From Bog-756 sp963738545 (GTDB lineage: Bacteria; Actinomycetota; Acidimicrobiia; Acidimicrobiales; RAAP-2), in assembly GCA_963738545.1 (NCBI GenBank), contig CAVTXA010000008.1:930001-994000 (forward strand): a stretch of 64,000 nt of DNA, given 5' to 3'. Position 1 is the stretch's first letter. The number at the start of each line of letters is the position of its first letter. Of this stretch, positions 33,105 through 41,743 are shown piece by piece. Both the position numbers and the translations under genes were made by a program. The notes beneath the pieces are model-generated. The model worked only from the letters and a program-made list of their open reading frames with translations, was not told the origin of the DNA and searched no databases.

Positions 33105-34735
33105 TGCTTGTACGCGTAGGACTGGTAGGAGCTGGCCGCCGACCGGCGCACCCGGTTGAGGGCGACGCCGAGCACCCGGCAGTTGGTCGACTCCAGTCGC
33201 TGCACGGTCCGCTCCAGCTCGTCGCGCTCCGTCTTTCCCTCCGCAGCCACCACGACGGCTCCGGCCGTGAATCGCCCGATGATGGCGGTGTCCGGGACCA
33301 CCAGCACGGGAGGTGTGTCCACCAGGACCACGTCGGCCAGGAGGCGCAACTGGTCGATGACGGGCTGCATGCCCGGGCTGCCGAACAGCTCACTGGGATT
33401 CTCCAGCTGGATCCCGGCCGGCAGGATCTGGAGGCCCCAGATCCCACTGTCCACCAGGTGGGCGGCCACCGATGACGGATCGGACTGGTTGGAGGACTCG
33501 CGGGCATCGCGTCTGGGTCCGGGCAGCCCACCGCCGGAAGGACGGCTCTCGTAGGCGTGGATCGGCAGTCCCTGGGCGTCCCGCAACTCCGTGGCCCGCC
33601 GGGTCGGCTCTGGGGTCTTCCAGTTTGAGCGGATCAGATCGGCCAGGCCGGGGCGACCAGCCAGGGGGAGGCCGAAGATCTCCTCCAGGCGGGGACGCCG
33701 GAAGTCGGCCGAGACCACGATGACCTTGCTCCCGCTCATGGCCCACGCCGCCGCCAGGTTGGCGGCGACGAACGTCTTGCCGTCACCGGGCTCTGGACTG
33801 GTGATCGTGATCATGGGGCACGGTGTGTCGTCGAGGATGACGCGGAGGCTGGTCCTGAGCTCACGGATGGACTCGGCCATCTGGGATTGAGGGGCCTGGA
33901 CCATGGCGATCGTCACCTCGCCGGCGCGGACCTCGCTGTCCTGGGGGAGCTCAGCCAGGATGGGGGCCTCGGTGATGCCAGCCAGATCGGGACGGGCTCG
34001 GAGCCGGGTGTCCAGCTGGTCACGGGCCAGGGCGATGCCACAGCCGGCCAGGAGCCCGGCGATGATGCCGATGGCCAGCAGCTTCGAGGTGCTGAGTCCC
34101 GACGGAGCGCCGGGCAGCCCGGCGGCGACCTGGACGCTGGCGTAGGGCTCACCGAACTGGACACTCGTCAGCTCCGACTGGAGGGTGCTGAGGGTGGTGG
34201 TGAGTCCGGTGACTTGGGCGGTGATGACGGCATTGGTGCCCGTGGGGTTGGTTTGCTCGAGCGCGGCGATCTGCTGCTGGAGGGACGTCAGTTCGGTGTT
34301 GATCTTGTCGATCTGGGCCTGCACCAGGGACTGGATCTGGTCGACGTAGGCCTGTGAGTACGCCTTGGCCACAGCCTGGGCACGTGTCGGGTTGGCGTCA
34401 GTGGCAGTGATGAGGAGCTGCCCGGTGGTGGCGTCCACCGTGCCGGTCACGTCGGCGACCACACCGGTGGCGTTGGCATCGCCCAGGATGGTGGCCGCCC
34501 GGTCTTGGACCGCGGTGCTGCCCAACTCCTGCACCGGGTCCGGAAGCGTGACGGTCGAGCTCGGGGCGCCCGAGGCGGTGGCACTGATGGCATTCTCCTG
34601 GATCGTGGCCGTCGACTGGTACTTCGGGGTCTGGACCTTGGAGTAGGCCAGCGCTGCCACGACGGCCACCACGATGCTGACGGCGATGGTCAGTCGTCGG
34701 CGCCACAGTGTCGAGAGGAACTCGCGGAACGTCAG
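33101..34735 (-). CDS. Polysaccharide co-polymerase fused to BY-type tyrosine kinase, probable CTG start
   Basis: The 544-residue protein joins a Wzz domain (two membrane helices near residues 15-35 and 215-235 and a coiled coil near 125-195) to a bacterial tyrosine kinase. The kinase has Walker A SPEPGDGKT (about 313-321), a Walker A' with one aspartate replaced (VVSADFRRP), Walker B DVVLVDTPP and a C-terminal tyrosine cluster (SYQSYAYKQ). An insert of about 50 residues lies around 372-425. No ATG, GTG or TTG exists between the upstream stop and GTG 34672, which would cut the first helix in two. CTG 34735 restores it and overlaps the stop of a small upstream ORF. Confidence 0.8.
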   Translation of the reverse strand: MTFREFLSTLWRRRLTIAVSIVVAVVAALAYSKVQTPKYQSTATIQENAISATASGAPSSTVTLPDPVQELGSTAVQDRAATILGDANATGVVADVTGTVDATTGQLLITATDANPTRAQAVAKAYSQAYVDQIQSLVQAQIDKINTELTSLQQQIAALEQTNPTGTNAVITAQVTGLTTTLSTLQSELTSVQFGEPYASVQVAAGLPGAPSGLSTSKLLAIGIIAGLLAGCGIALARDQLDTRLRARPDLAGITEAPILAELPQDSEVRAGEVTIAMVQAPQSQMAESIRELRTSLRVILDDTPCPMITITSPEPGDGKTFVAANLAAAWAMSGSKVIVVSADFRRPRLEEIFGLPLAGRPGLADLIRSNWKTPEPTRRATELRDAQGLPIHAYESRPSGGGLPGPRRDARESSNQSDPSSVAAHLVDSGIWGLQILPAGIQLENPSELFGSPGMQPVIDQLRLLADVVLVDTPPVLVVPDTAIIGRFTAGAVVVAAEGKTERDELERTVQRLESTNCRVLGVALNRVRRSAASSYQSYAYKQ

Positions 34736-34875
34736 GGGAGGCTCACTTTCCTTGCCGTGACCCGTTGGTCACGGGGACGGCACGTGGTGCCACCCGGGTG
34801 CTGCGCCCCGGAGCGGGTCCATGGCCGACGAGTCGTCCTGGTCATCCTGGTCTCACCGGGTAGCTGGGTTGCCAT
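34732..34875 (-). CDS. Short upstream ORF coupled to the Wzz/BY-kinase gene (47 aa)
   Basis: This ORF begins at ATG 34875 with a strong AAGGAAA ribosome-binding site and ends at a TGA that overlaps the CTG of the kinase gene (CTGA). The peptide is very basic and Thr-rich (for example TRMTRTTRRPW) and matches nothing I know. It contains a perfect 8-bp hairpin in its 3' half. It could be a leader peptide that couples translation, or the true N-terminus reached by frameshifting. Confidence 0.5.
   Translation of the reverse strand: MATQLPGETRMTRTTRRPWTRSGAQHPGGTTCRPRDQRVTARKVSLP
34755..34774 (-). other. Perfect 8-bp hairpin ahead of the Wzz/BY-kinase start
   Basis: CCGTGACC and GGTCACGG flank a CGTT loop. 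The stem ends about 20 bases before the CTG start and could affect translation of the kinase or act as an operator. Confidence 0.45.
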
Positions 34876-35059
34876 GTCCGTTTCCTTGGTATCCGACAGG
34901 TGGGTCAAGCGTCCGCGCCACATCGACGTGCCTCGGAGGTCGAGTAGCGATCGTAGAAAGCGTCGTCACAGTCGTGGAACACCTTGAGGAACAATCGGGG
35001 GAAGTACGACCTGAGCACGGCGCTTTGGCCCTGCTCAAGTCGTGTGGACGGTGCGGCCG
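34876..35059. promoter_or_regulatory. Divergent promoter region of the two halves of the polysaccharide locus
   Basis: The region separates the minus-strand kinase unit from the plus-strand Wzy-like unit. No coding sequence is supported. I could not find a convincing -35/-10 pair on either strand. Confidence 0.35.
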
Positions 35060-36613
35060 ATGAACCTAGGGTCCTATGAGCGCGCCCCCGAGCTACCTAT
35101 GAGCCTGATGCCACGGTTCGGGCTGTCCCGTCGCGACCCCGAGGAAGACGGTCGACGTCCCGGGTCGCCCGGCCGGTTCGGGCACCGGGATCCCCTTCGC
35201 CATGAACTCGTTCACGTGGTCAAAGGCGCTATCGGATGGGCGTGCGTCGTGCTGGTCGGGATCGCCGTCGGTGTGGCCGCCAACGGGGGCGAGCGCCTGG
35301 CGCTGGCCCTCGGTGGGCTGCTCCTGATCTTCGGGCTCTTCGTCGCCGACCCCATCGTGCTGGCCGTCCTGGTCCTGCCGGGATCACTGCTGTTGCAACG
35401 GGTCGGTGGGTCCGGCACCAATCTCAGCGTGGCTGACCTCCTGGTCTTCATGGGTGCGCTGGTCTGCCTCTTCCAAGTGCGCTGGACCGAGGCTCCGTTC
35501 CTGCGGCAGTTCTTCCGAGGCATCCTCTGGTACCAGGCCATCCTGCTGCTGGTCGTGGTGGCCAACCCCAACCGGTACGACATCATCGAGTGGTTCCACC
35601 GTTTCTCCTACCTGGGCGGGAGCGTGCTGGTGGGGTGGACAATCGCCAACTACGGACGCACCCGGCCGGCTCTCCGCCTCTTCTTGTGGGCATCGTCGAT
35701 CGTGGCCCTGATCTCCGTCGAACAGGCCGTTGCCACCCACTTCCAGCCCGCCCAGTGGGGTGGCTATCAGAAGAACTCCATCGGCGCGGTGATGTGGGTG
35801 GCCGTGGTGGTCGCCCAGCTGAGGCCGGCCTGGACCGGACTCGGCCGGACGGAGTCCCGGGTGGTCAAGTACGTGTGCTTCGCCGGGCTGCTGGCATCAC
35901 AGTCCCGTCAGGCCATCATCTCGGTGATCCTGGCCATCGCCGTGGCCACCTTCCTCAATCCCGACGTCCGGCGTCGTTCGAAGCTCATGTTGGTGGGATG
36001 CATCCCCCTCGTGGTGGGGCTGTACTACAGCTTCTCCCTGGCGGCGCGTAACAATCCCAAGTTCAACTCGGTGTCGATCCGCTTCGGTCAGATCGGCGAC
36101 GCATTGCATGTGTGGCACCAGAGCCCGCTCCTCGGGGAGGGGATGCGGTTCTACAATCTGCCGCAGTACATCACGGTTACGGCACCCCCCAACGTGCTGG
36201 TCGACAACCTGGCCTCCACCGGAATCGTCGGTTCGTTGGCCTTCTTCTACCTGGTCTTCATGACCATGCGCACGATGAACCGGGTGCCCAGGATCTTCGG
36301 CACCCTCGGTCTGGTGATCCTGCTCGGCCACTACGTCGACGGGCTCTTCGATATCTTCTGGATCGGGGCCAACATGATCCCGCCCCTGTTGATCGCCGGA
36401 ATGTCGCTGGGGGTGGCCGACGCCGACCGGACGCTGTCCTTAGGTCCTGGGGCGGGAGCCGGACCGGATGGTCACCGTGATCTTCGTCCGGCCATGGTGG
36501 GGTCGTCTCGACCGGTACCACCCGTCGGCGGCGTCTTCCATCGGTCGCGGGTCGCACTGGGCGAGGGCTATCGGCGGGTCTCGGGGTTTCTTCCAGCACC
36601 TGGTATGCCGTGA
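35060..36613 (+). CDS. O-antigen ligase/polymerase-like (Wzy-type) membrane protein
   Basis: The 517-residue protein has about ten to twelve hydrophobic segments, and a periplasmic loop with RFGQIGDALHVWHQSPLLGEGMRF, which resembles the Wzy_C/WaaL signature containing an H-x-SPLLGxG element. It would polymerise repeat units or ligate the chain. The start is uncertain between GTG 35042, ATG 35060 and ATG 35099; none has a good ribosome-binding site. The C-terminal 70 residues are hydrophilic and low-complexity. The stop overlaps the next GTG. Confidence 0.75.
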   Translation: MNLGSYERAPELPMSLMPRFGLSRRDPEEDGRRPGSPGRFGHRDPLRHELVHVVKGAIGWACVVLVGIAVGVAANGGERLALALGGLLLIFGLFVADPIVLAVLVLPGSLLLQRVGGSGTNLSVADLLVFMGALVCLFQVRWTEAPFLRQFFRGILWYQAILLLVVVANPNRYDIIEWFHRFSYLGGSVLVGWTIANYGRTRPALRLFLWASSIVALISVEQAVATHFQPAQWGGYQKNSIGAVMWVAVVVAQLRPAWTGLGRTESRVVKYVCFAGLLASQSRQAIISVILAIAVATFLNPDVRRRSKLMLVGCIPLVVGLYYSFSLAARNNPKFNSVSIRFGQIGDALHVWHQSPLLGEGMRFYNLPQYITVTAPPNVLVDNLASTGIVGSLAFFYLVFMTMRTMNRVPRIFGTLGLVILLGHYVDGLFDIFWIGANMIPPLLIAGMSLGVADADRTLSLGPGAGAGPDGHRDLRPAMVGSSRPVPPVGGVFHRSRVALGEGYRRVSGFLPAPGMP

Positions 36614-37662
36614 CCGCCGACCGGCCGCGCATCGTCTTCAACGCACTCCCTCTCGACGCCCGGGGCGGGGGAGTCAGCACCTACGTGCACCAGCTCCTGG
36701 CCGCGCTCGAGCACGAGATCGACGCCGAGCTTGTGGCCGCGGTCCGGCCGGGCGGTCGTTCCCAACTTCCGGCAGGGGTGACCCCGCTGGTCGTGCGGGA
36801 GTCCCGAGGCGTGGCTCGGGCCTTCTCCGGCGCACTGGGCTTCGGCCCGGCCGACCTGTTCCACGGGCTCGACGTCGACTTGCCCCTCCGTCGCACGGCG
36901 CCCACCGTCTCCACCGTGCACGATATGGCCATCTTCGACGCGCCATGGGCCTTCCCCCGGTTCCGCGTGGCGGGTGAGCGACTGCTGGTGCGTCATGCAC
37001 TCGACCGCGCCGATATCGTCATCGCCGTCTCGGCGTTCACCGCCAAGCGGGTGCACGCCTTGGTCGGCCGGTCCTCGGTTGTCGTACGCTCGGCGCCTGG
37101 GCCCGAGATGGTTCCGGCCACCGCTGACGAGGTCGAACGAGTCCGCCTCCGTTATCGGCTACCCGAGCGGTTCGTACTCCACGTGGGCAACATCGAACCG
37201 CGCAAGGACATCGCTACCCTGGCCGAAGCCTGTCACCGGGTTGGCGTGCCCCTGGTGCTGACCGGCCACAGTCTGTGGAACCACCCGGCGCCTCCCGGTG
37301 TCATCGAGATCGGTCACGTTCCCAACAGCGACCTCCCCCCGCTCTACGGCGCCGCCACCATGGTCGGCTACGCGTCGCGGTATGAGGGATACGGACTCCC
37401 GCCCCTGGAGGCCATGGCCTGTGGGGCCGCCGTGGTCAGCACGCCGGTGCCGGCCGTGGTCGAGGTGGTGGGGGACGCCGCCGCCACATTTCTGCCCGGG
37501 GACGTCGACGGACTCACCGGGACACTGCATCGCCTGTTGGCCGACGCGGGATGCCGACGGGAGCTGGCTTGCCGGGGGTCCGAGCGGGTCCGGACGCTGA
37601 GCTGGGACGTGACCGCCCGGGAGACGGCAACGATCTACCGCTCCTTGGGGCTGGCCGTCTGA
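36610..37662 (+). CDS. GT4 glycosyltransferase
   Basis: The 350-residue enzyme has the N-terminal GGGVSTYVHQLLAAL acceptor loop, DLFHGLDVDLPL, VSTVHDMAIFD, LHVGNIEPRKDIATLAEA and the donor-binding EGYGLPPLEAMACGAAVV. GTG 36610 overlaps the stop of the Wzy-like gene (GTGA). It belongs to the mannosyltransferase-like subgroup often found in exopolysaccharide loci; the sugar is inferred only. Confidence 0.8.
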   Translation: MTADRPRIVFNALPLDARGGGVSTYVHQLLAALEHEIDAELVAAVRPGGRSQLPAGVTPLVVRESRGVARAFSGALGFGPADLFHGLDVDLPLRRTAPTVSTVHDMAIFDAPWAFPRFRVAGERLLVRHALDRADIVIAVSAFTAKRVHALVGRSSVVVRSAPGPEMVPATADEVERVRLRYRLPERFVLHVGNIEPRKDIATLAEACHRVGVPLVLTGHSLWNHPAPPGVIEIGHVPNSDLPPLYGAATMVGYASRYEGYGLPPLEAMACGAAVVSTPVPAVVEVVGDAAATFLPGDVDGLTGTLHRLLADAGCRRELACRGSERVRTLSWDVTARETATIYRSLGLAV

Positions 37663-37723
37663 CGGCCCGCCAAACCACCGACCGGTACCTTCAGTCGGCG
37701 TTCGCATCTGCCGATACCTCGGG

Positions 37724-38155
37724 GTGCTGTCAGTTCGGGGCATCGTTCGGAGATGGGTCAGGGACGCACGCACCGTTGAACCCGTCACGGCTACCGACCT
37801 CCTGGCCCGAAACGGCGGAGACCGTGACGATGGCCCGTCCGTCGGAGACGATCATCACCGATTCGACACCATCCGCATCCCGGCCGCGATGCTCGCCGAC
37901 CTCCACGACCCGCGCCTCGTCATCTCGCTGGACTATGTCGGTCCTGAGCGGGGCAGGTCCGAGCGCCGGCGCCGTGCTCCGACCCACACGAGGCCCGACT
38001 GCCGGCGAACCGGGAACCACCGGCGTGCGGGCCGACGGCGTGGGCCCGGAACTGCTTCGCCGACCTCGCGACGTCCAGTCGTCGTGGCCGTGACCCTGAC
38101 GGCAGCCGCCGTGGCACCCCTGACGCTCGTCCTCGCCCAGTGGATGGCCCACTGA
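37724..38155 (+). CDS. Small tail-anchored membrane protein with a DLxDPxLVxSxxYxGxxR motif
   Basis: The 143-residue protein has a hydrophilic N-terminal part with ATDLLARNGG and the segment LADLHDPRLVISLDYVGPER, a long Arg-rich stretch, and one C-terminal membrane helix (PVVVAVTLTAAAVAPLTLVL). The same motif occurs in the next gene, which supports this frame over two overlapping ones. The GTG start at 37724 is the only candidate before the motif. Its function is unknown; the arrangement suggests a cytoplasmic docking motif. Confidence 0.5.
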   Translation: MLSVRGIVRRWVRDARTVEPVTATDLLARNGGDRDDGPSVGDDHHRFDTIRIPAAMLADLHDPRLVISLDYVGPERGRSERRRRAPTHTRPDCRRTGNHRRAGRRRGPGTASPTSRRPVVVAVTLTAAAVAPLTLVLAQWMAH

Positions 38156-38248
38156 ACCGAACGGACGAGTTCCGGGGTCTCAGCATCGCCCGAGCCCCTC
38201 CCGACACGACGCAGGCGTGCTTCAGGTCCCTAGGGAATCTGCCGATCA

Positions 38249-39268
38249 ATGACCATGGCGTCGATCGTGACGGAAGATGCTTCCGCCCCAGAAGTTGACA
38301 CTGATGTCACGCGCCCCCACGCCTGGATCGACGCTCCGGTCGTGCCTGAGGCCCCCGTGTTCGAGGACGAACCGGCCACTTCCTGGCCCACCGGACTGTT
38401 CGAGGACCTCGACGATCCCTCATTGGTGCTCTCGGAAGGCTACATCGGCGCCGATCGCCGATCCCCCGGATTGTGGTCCTGGTTGCGCCGGGGCACGTTC
38501 CCGACCCGTCGCTCGTTCCTCCGCCTCGAGGCGTTGGTCGTGGCCCTGGTGGTCGTCGTGGTCGTCGGGGCTCTGGTGCTCATACGGCCACAGCCGGCTC
38601 GCTCGGGTGTGACGTCCGGCGCCAGTAAGGCCGCCCCGGCCACCGCCAGAACGCAACCGGCCCCGGTCGTGACGCCCACGGCTGTCGCACCCGCACCCTC
38701 CACGACGACCCCGGTCACAGTCGCGCCGACGGTTGCCACTCCTCCCGCGGTGACGACACCCCCCGTCGCCCAGGCCTCGACCACGCCCCTCACGCCCGAT
38801 CAGATGGGTGCCCAGGCGCTCGCTCTTGTCCGCTATCCCTGGCAGGCCATCCCCGGGTACACCATCCAGTTCGAACCGATCTCCGCTGCCCCTTCGCCCG
38901 GGTTCTACGGCAACACCACCTTCACCTGGGGTCACACCGGAGGGACGTCGGTGCTCTACGTCTATCCGGGTGAGACCGTGCAGCGTTTGGCCGGGATCAC
39001 GGCCTTCGAGATCGCCCACGAGGTAGATGCCGCCGCGGTGGAGCCACAAGGTGGGGAAGCACAGATCGAGAATGTCCTGGGCATCCATCCGTCGAGCTGG
39101 GCCCCGAATTGTGACTGCGCCGAGCAGGGATTCCTCTCCGGCTGGTACGCGGCTTCGTTCTCCAACTACTGGTCTCCGGGTGTGGGGAACTGGAGCCCGC
39201 TGGCCCCGATGCCGACCGGAGCGACGTTGACCGCCGTCGAACCCTGGCTGAATCCGACCATTCCCTGA
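38249..39268 (+). CDS. Single-pass membrane protein with extracellular degenerate metallopeptidase-like domain
   Basis: The 339-residue protein has a cytoplasmic part with FEDLDDPSLVLSEGYIGADR, one membrane helix (LVVALVVVVVVGALVLI, about residues 95-112), a Pro/Thr/Ala-rich linker of about 65 residues and an extracellular domain. That domain holds FEIAHEVDAAAV, reminiscent of the IAHEIGHAVDV zinc site of actinobacterial metallopeptidase-like proteins, but the second histidine is missing. A conserved-looking CDCAEQGF segment follows. It probably binds rather than cuts. ATG 38249 or ATG 38255 may be the start. Confidence 0.6.
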   Translation: MTMASIVTEDASAPEVDTDVTRPHAWIDAPVVPEAPVFEDEPATSWPTGLFEDLDDPSLVLSEGYIGADRRSPGLWSWLRRGTFPTRRSFLRLEALVVALVVVVVVGALVLIRPQPARSGVTSGASKAAPATARTQPAPVVTPTAVAPAPSTTTPVTVAPTVATPPAVTTPPVAQASTTPLTPDQMGAQALALVRYPWQAIPGYTIQFEPISAAPSPGFYGNTTFTWGHTGGTSVLYVYPGETVQRLAGITAFEIAHEVDAAAVEPQGGEAQIENVLGIHPSSWAPNCDCAEQGFLSGWYAASFSNYWSPGVGNWSPLAPMPTGATLTAVEPWLNPTIP

Positions 39269-39364
39269 CCCGCTCATGCGCCCGACCCTCCTCATCGCCG
39301 CCGTAGCTCCCGCCAGGGAGATGCCGGGTCGCCTGGCGCCCCGGACACGGTCGGGAGGCCGGCC

Positions 39365-40654
39365 ATGACCCGGGTGGCGCTCCTTCCCAGCGCCTACCCG
39401 CCGGCGCTCGGCGGCGTCGAGGAGCTGACCCGCCACCTGGCGCTGGCTCTCGTCGACGCCGGCGACGAGGTGGAGGTCTGGACGCTGCACGGAAACGACT
39501 CGAGCCCCGAGACCGTTGAGGTCCGCGACGACCTGATCGTCCGACGGCTACCCATGCCGCTCCCTGCGGCCAAGTGGTCCTCGCTCTACCGCACGGCCAC
39601 CATCGGCCCCCGGACCCTGTTCTCGTTGCGCCATGCGATCGACGCCTTCCGTCCCGATGTGCTCCACGTCGTGTGCTTCGGACCCAACGGTGCCTATGCC
39701 ACTCTGGCCTCCCGACTGGCTGGGCTGCCCCTGATCATCACGCTCCAGGGCGAGACGGTCATGGATGACTCCGACATCTTCCAGACGTCCCGTACGCTCA
39801 AATCCGCACTCCGCAAGGGCATCCACTCGGCGGCGGTGGTCACCGGCTGCTCGGCCTTCACCCTTGCCGACGCCGAAGTGCGCTTCGGCCTGGAGCCGGG
39901 TCGGGGACTGGTGATCCCCAACGGTGTCGATGTGGACGGGATCCACACCGGCGCCGACGGCGATGCTGCCGGCCACCGGATCGACACCCCCTCCGACCGT
40001 TCGGCTCGCACCCTGGCGGCGGGCACCTCTGTCGGTGTCGATCCGCCGGAGGGTCGTTACATCCTGGCCCTCGGACGGGTGGTGGAGAAGAAGGGGTTCG
40101 ACCTACTACTCGCCGCCTATGCGGGAATGGGCCGGCCCCGGGCCGAGGTCGACCTGGTGATCGGTGGCTCGGGTCCAGCGCTGGAGGGATTGAAGGCCAG
40201 TGCCACGAGCTTCGGAATCGCCGACCGCGTCCACTTTCCCGGGAGGTTGAGCCGTTTCCAGGTGGCGCGGTTCATGTCCCGTGCCGAGCTGTTCGTCATG
40301 CCCAGTCGGCTCGAGCCCTTCGGCATCGTGGTCCTCGAGGGGTGGCGTGCCGGGGTGGCCGTGGTAGCCACGACGAGGGGAGGTCCTCCCGAGTTCGTGC
40401 GGGACGGCGAGGACGGCGTACTTGTGGATCCGTTCGACACAACCGCGTTCACCTCCGCTCTCGAACGACTGGTCTCCGACGACGGGTTCCGCCGGTCGGT
40501 CGCTGCCGCCGGTCGGGACCGCGTCGACGAGTTCGCCTGGCCGGTCATCGCCGAGCGGTACCGCAGTGTGTATTCGTCGGTGGTGGAGAACCAAGGCCAC
40601 GGCCGCCAGCTCGATCACGCCTTCGGCCCACCTCGGGGGGAGTCGGTGTCGTGA
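39365..40654 (+). CDS. GT4 glycosyltransferase
   Basis: The 429-residue enzyme shows PSAYPPALGGVEELTRHLAL, VIPNGVDVDG, LALGRVVEKKGFDLLLAAY and EPFGIVVLEGWRAGVAVVA, a full GT4 set. A 30-residue insertion after the IPNGVDV segment (AGHRIDTPSDRS region) is not usual. ATG 39365 has GGAGG with 6 bases of spacing. Its stop overlaps the start of the phosphopantetheinyl transferase gene, so the two are co-translated. Confidence 0.85.
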   Translation: MTRVALLPSAYPPALGGVEELTRHLALALVDAGDEVEVWTLHGNDSSPETVEVRDDLIVRRLPMPLPAAKWSSLYRTATIGPRTLFSLRHAIDAFRPDVLHVVCFGPNGAYATLASRLAGLPLIITLQGETVMDDSDIFQTSRTLKSALRKGIHSAAVVTGCSAFTLADAEVRFGLEPGRGLVIPNGVDVDGIHTGADGDAAGHRIDTPSDRSARTLAAGTSVGVDPPEGRYILALGRVVEKKGFDLLLAAYAGMGRPRAEVDLVIGGSGPALEGLKASATSFGIADRVHFPGRLSRFQVARFMSRAELFVMPSRLEPFGIVVLEGWRAGVAVVATTRGGPPEFVRDGEDGVLVDPFDTTAFTSALERLVSDDGFRRSVAAAGRDRVDEFAWPVIAERYRSVYSSVVENQGHGRQLDHAFGPPRGESVS

Positions 40655-41280
40655 GTTCGCCCGCCGACACGATGACGCCCACCTCCGTCGACCGCCTGGC
40701 CACCTCGCTGCGTGACACCACCATCGAACAGTTCCGTCGGTCCTGGGGCGAGGATGAGCTCCACCCGATGCCTGCATCCGACTCGCTGCGCGTCGGCATA
40801 GACCTCGTGTCCGTGTCCGACGTGGCCGAATCGGTCGCCGGGCTGGGCCGTCGTTACCTCTACCGGGTCTTCACGCCCCACGAACGGGCCTGTGCCCGGA
40901 TGGGTAACGCGTCGGAGGCAGCTGCGGGGACCGATCCGACCGAGACCCATGTCGTCCGGGTTGGCGACCGGGCGGTGGCGTATTCGGCGCAGTCCCTGGC
41001 CGGCCGGTTCGCCGCCAAGGAGGCGGCGGTCAAAGTCCTTCGTCCCCGGGGAGCGCGACCGGAATGGAGGAGCATCGAGGTGCGCCGGGTCGGGGACGGA
41101 TGGTGCGAGCTGCGGCTCTCGGGCCTAGCCGCTCTTCTGGCAGCCGAGGCCGGGATCACCACGTTGGCGGTGAGCGTCACGCACGAACCGATGATGGCGG
41201 CTGCGTGTGTCGTGGCCATGACGAGGGGCGAGGCCACGACATGGCATCGGAAGTCGCCCACTGAACGGAAAGGAACCTAA
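40651..41280 (+). CDS. AcpS-type 4'-phosphopantetheinyl transferase
   Basis: The 209-residue protein should move the phosphopantetheine arm of CoA onto a serine of a carrier protein. It carries the two signature blocks, RVGIDLVSVSDV (metal-binding aspartate) and FAAKEAAVKVL, plus YRVFTPHERACA. It is longer than the usual 120-130 residues because of about 45 extra N-terminal residues and an insert near the middle. The open frame extends upstream, but GTG 40651 overlaps the glycosyltransferase stop (GTGA). The acyl carrier protein gene follows after 2 bases and is the obvious substrate. Confidence 0.8.
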   Translation: MSSPADTMTPTSVDRLATSLRDTTIEQFRRSWGEDELHPMPASDSLRVGIDLVSVSDVAESVAGLGRRYLYRVFTPHERACARMGNASEAAAGTDPTETHVVRVGDRAVAYSAQSLAGRFAAKEAAVKVLRPRGARPEWRSIEVRRVGDGWCELRLSGLAALLAAEAGITTLAVSVTHEPMMAAACVVAMTRGEATTWHRKSPTERKGT

Positions 41281-41282
41281 CC

Positions 41283-41522
41283 ATGGACGAGACCATTCGG
41301 GAGGTGCTGACCGAGCACGGGCACCTCGTGGTGGACGCCGAGACGATCGATGAGCATGCCGATCTCTTCGCCGCCGGCATGACCTCGCACGCCAGTGTGA
41401 ATGTCATGCTGGCCCTCGAGGACGCCTTCGACATCGAGTTTGCCGAGAGCATGCTGAGGAAGTCGACGTTCGAATCGATCGCCGCTATTCGTGCCGGTGT
41501 CTCACAGATGCAGGCCGCCTGA
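41283..41522 (+). CDS. Acyl carrier protein
   Basis: The 79-residue protein has the ACP four-helix pattern with DLFAAGMTSHASVNVMLALE; Ser35 in the GMTS motif is the expected phosphopantetheine site. It matches discrete carrier proteins of secondary or specialised pathways more than the housekeeping fatty-acid ACP, which usually has DSL. It is directly downstream of its own transferase, inside a glycosyltransferase cluster. The acyl or aminoacyl group it carries is unknown. Confidence 0.85.
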   Translation: MDETIREVLTEHGHLVVDAETIDEHADLFAAGMTSHASVNVMLALEDAFDIEFAESMLRKSTFESIAAIRAGVSQMQAA

Positions 41523-41743
41523 CGGACCCCGGAGGCCGACCGTCCGAGATCCTCACGCCGACGGTGGCCCGGGACGAGGCCTGCATCGGTCAATCGGGTG
41601 CCAACTCGGGCTTCAGGGCTTCCGGCAAGCGGTCGATGAACAGGCATGGCTTTCATCGGTATCGAGGTGTCGATGCGTCCGGCACCCCGGCGCGTGGCCT
41701 CGGCGTCTTCGGCACGCAAAAGCCTCCGAACTGGGGATTCTTG

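Noticed and set aside
33101..34672. GTG 34672 as start of the Wzz/BY-kinase
   Set aside because: It would remove half of the first membrane helix and leave the junction with the upstream ORF unexplained.
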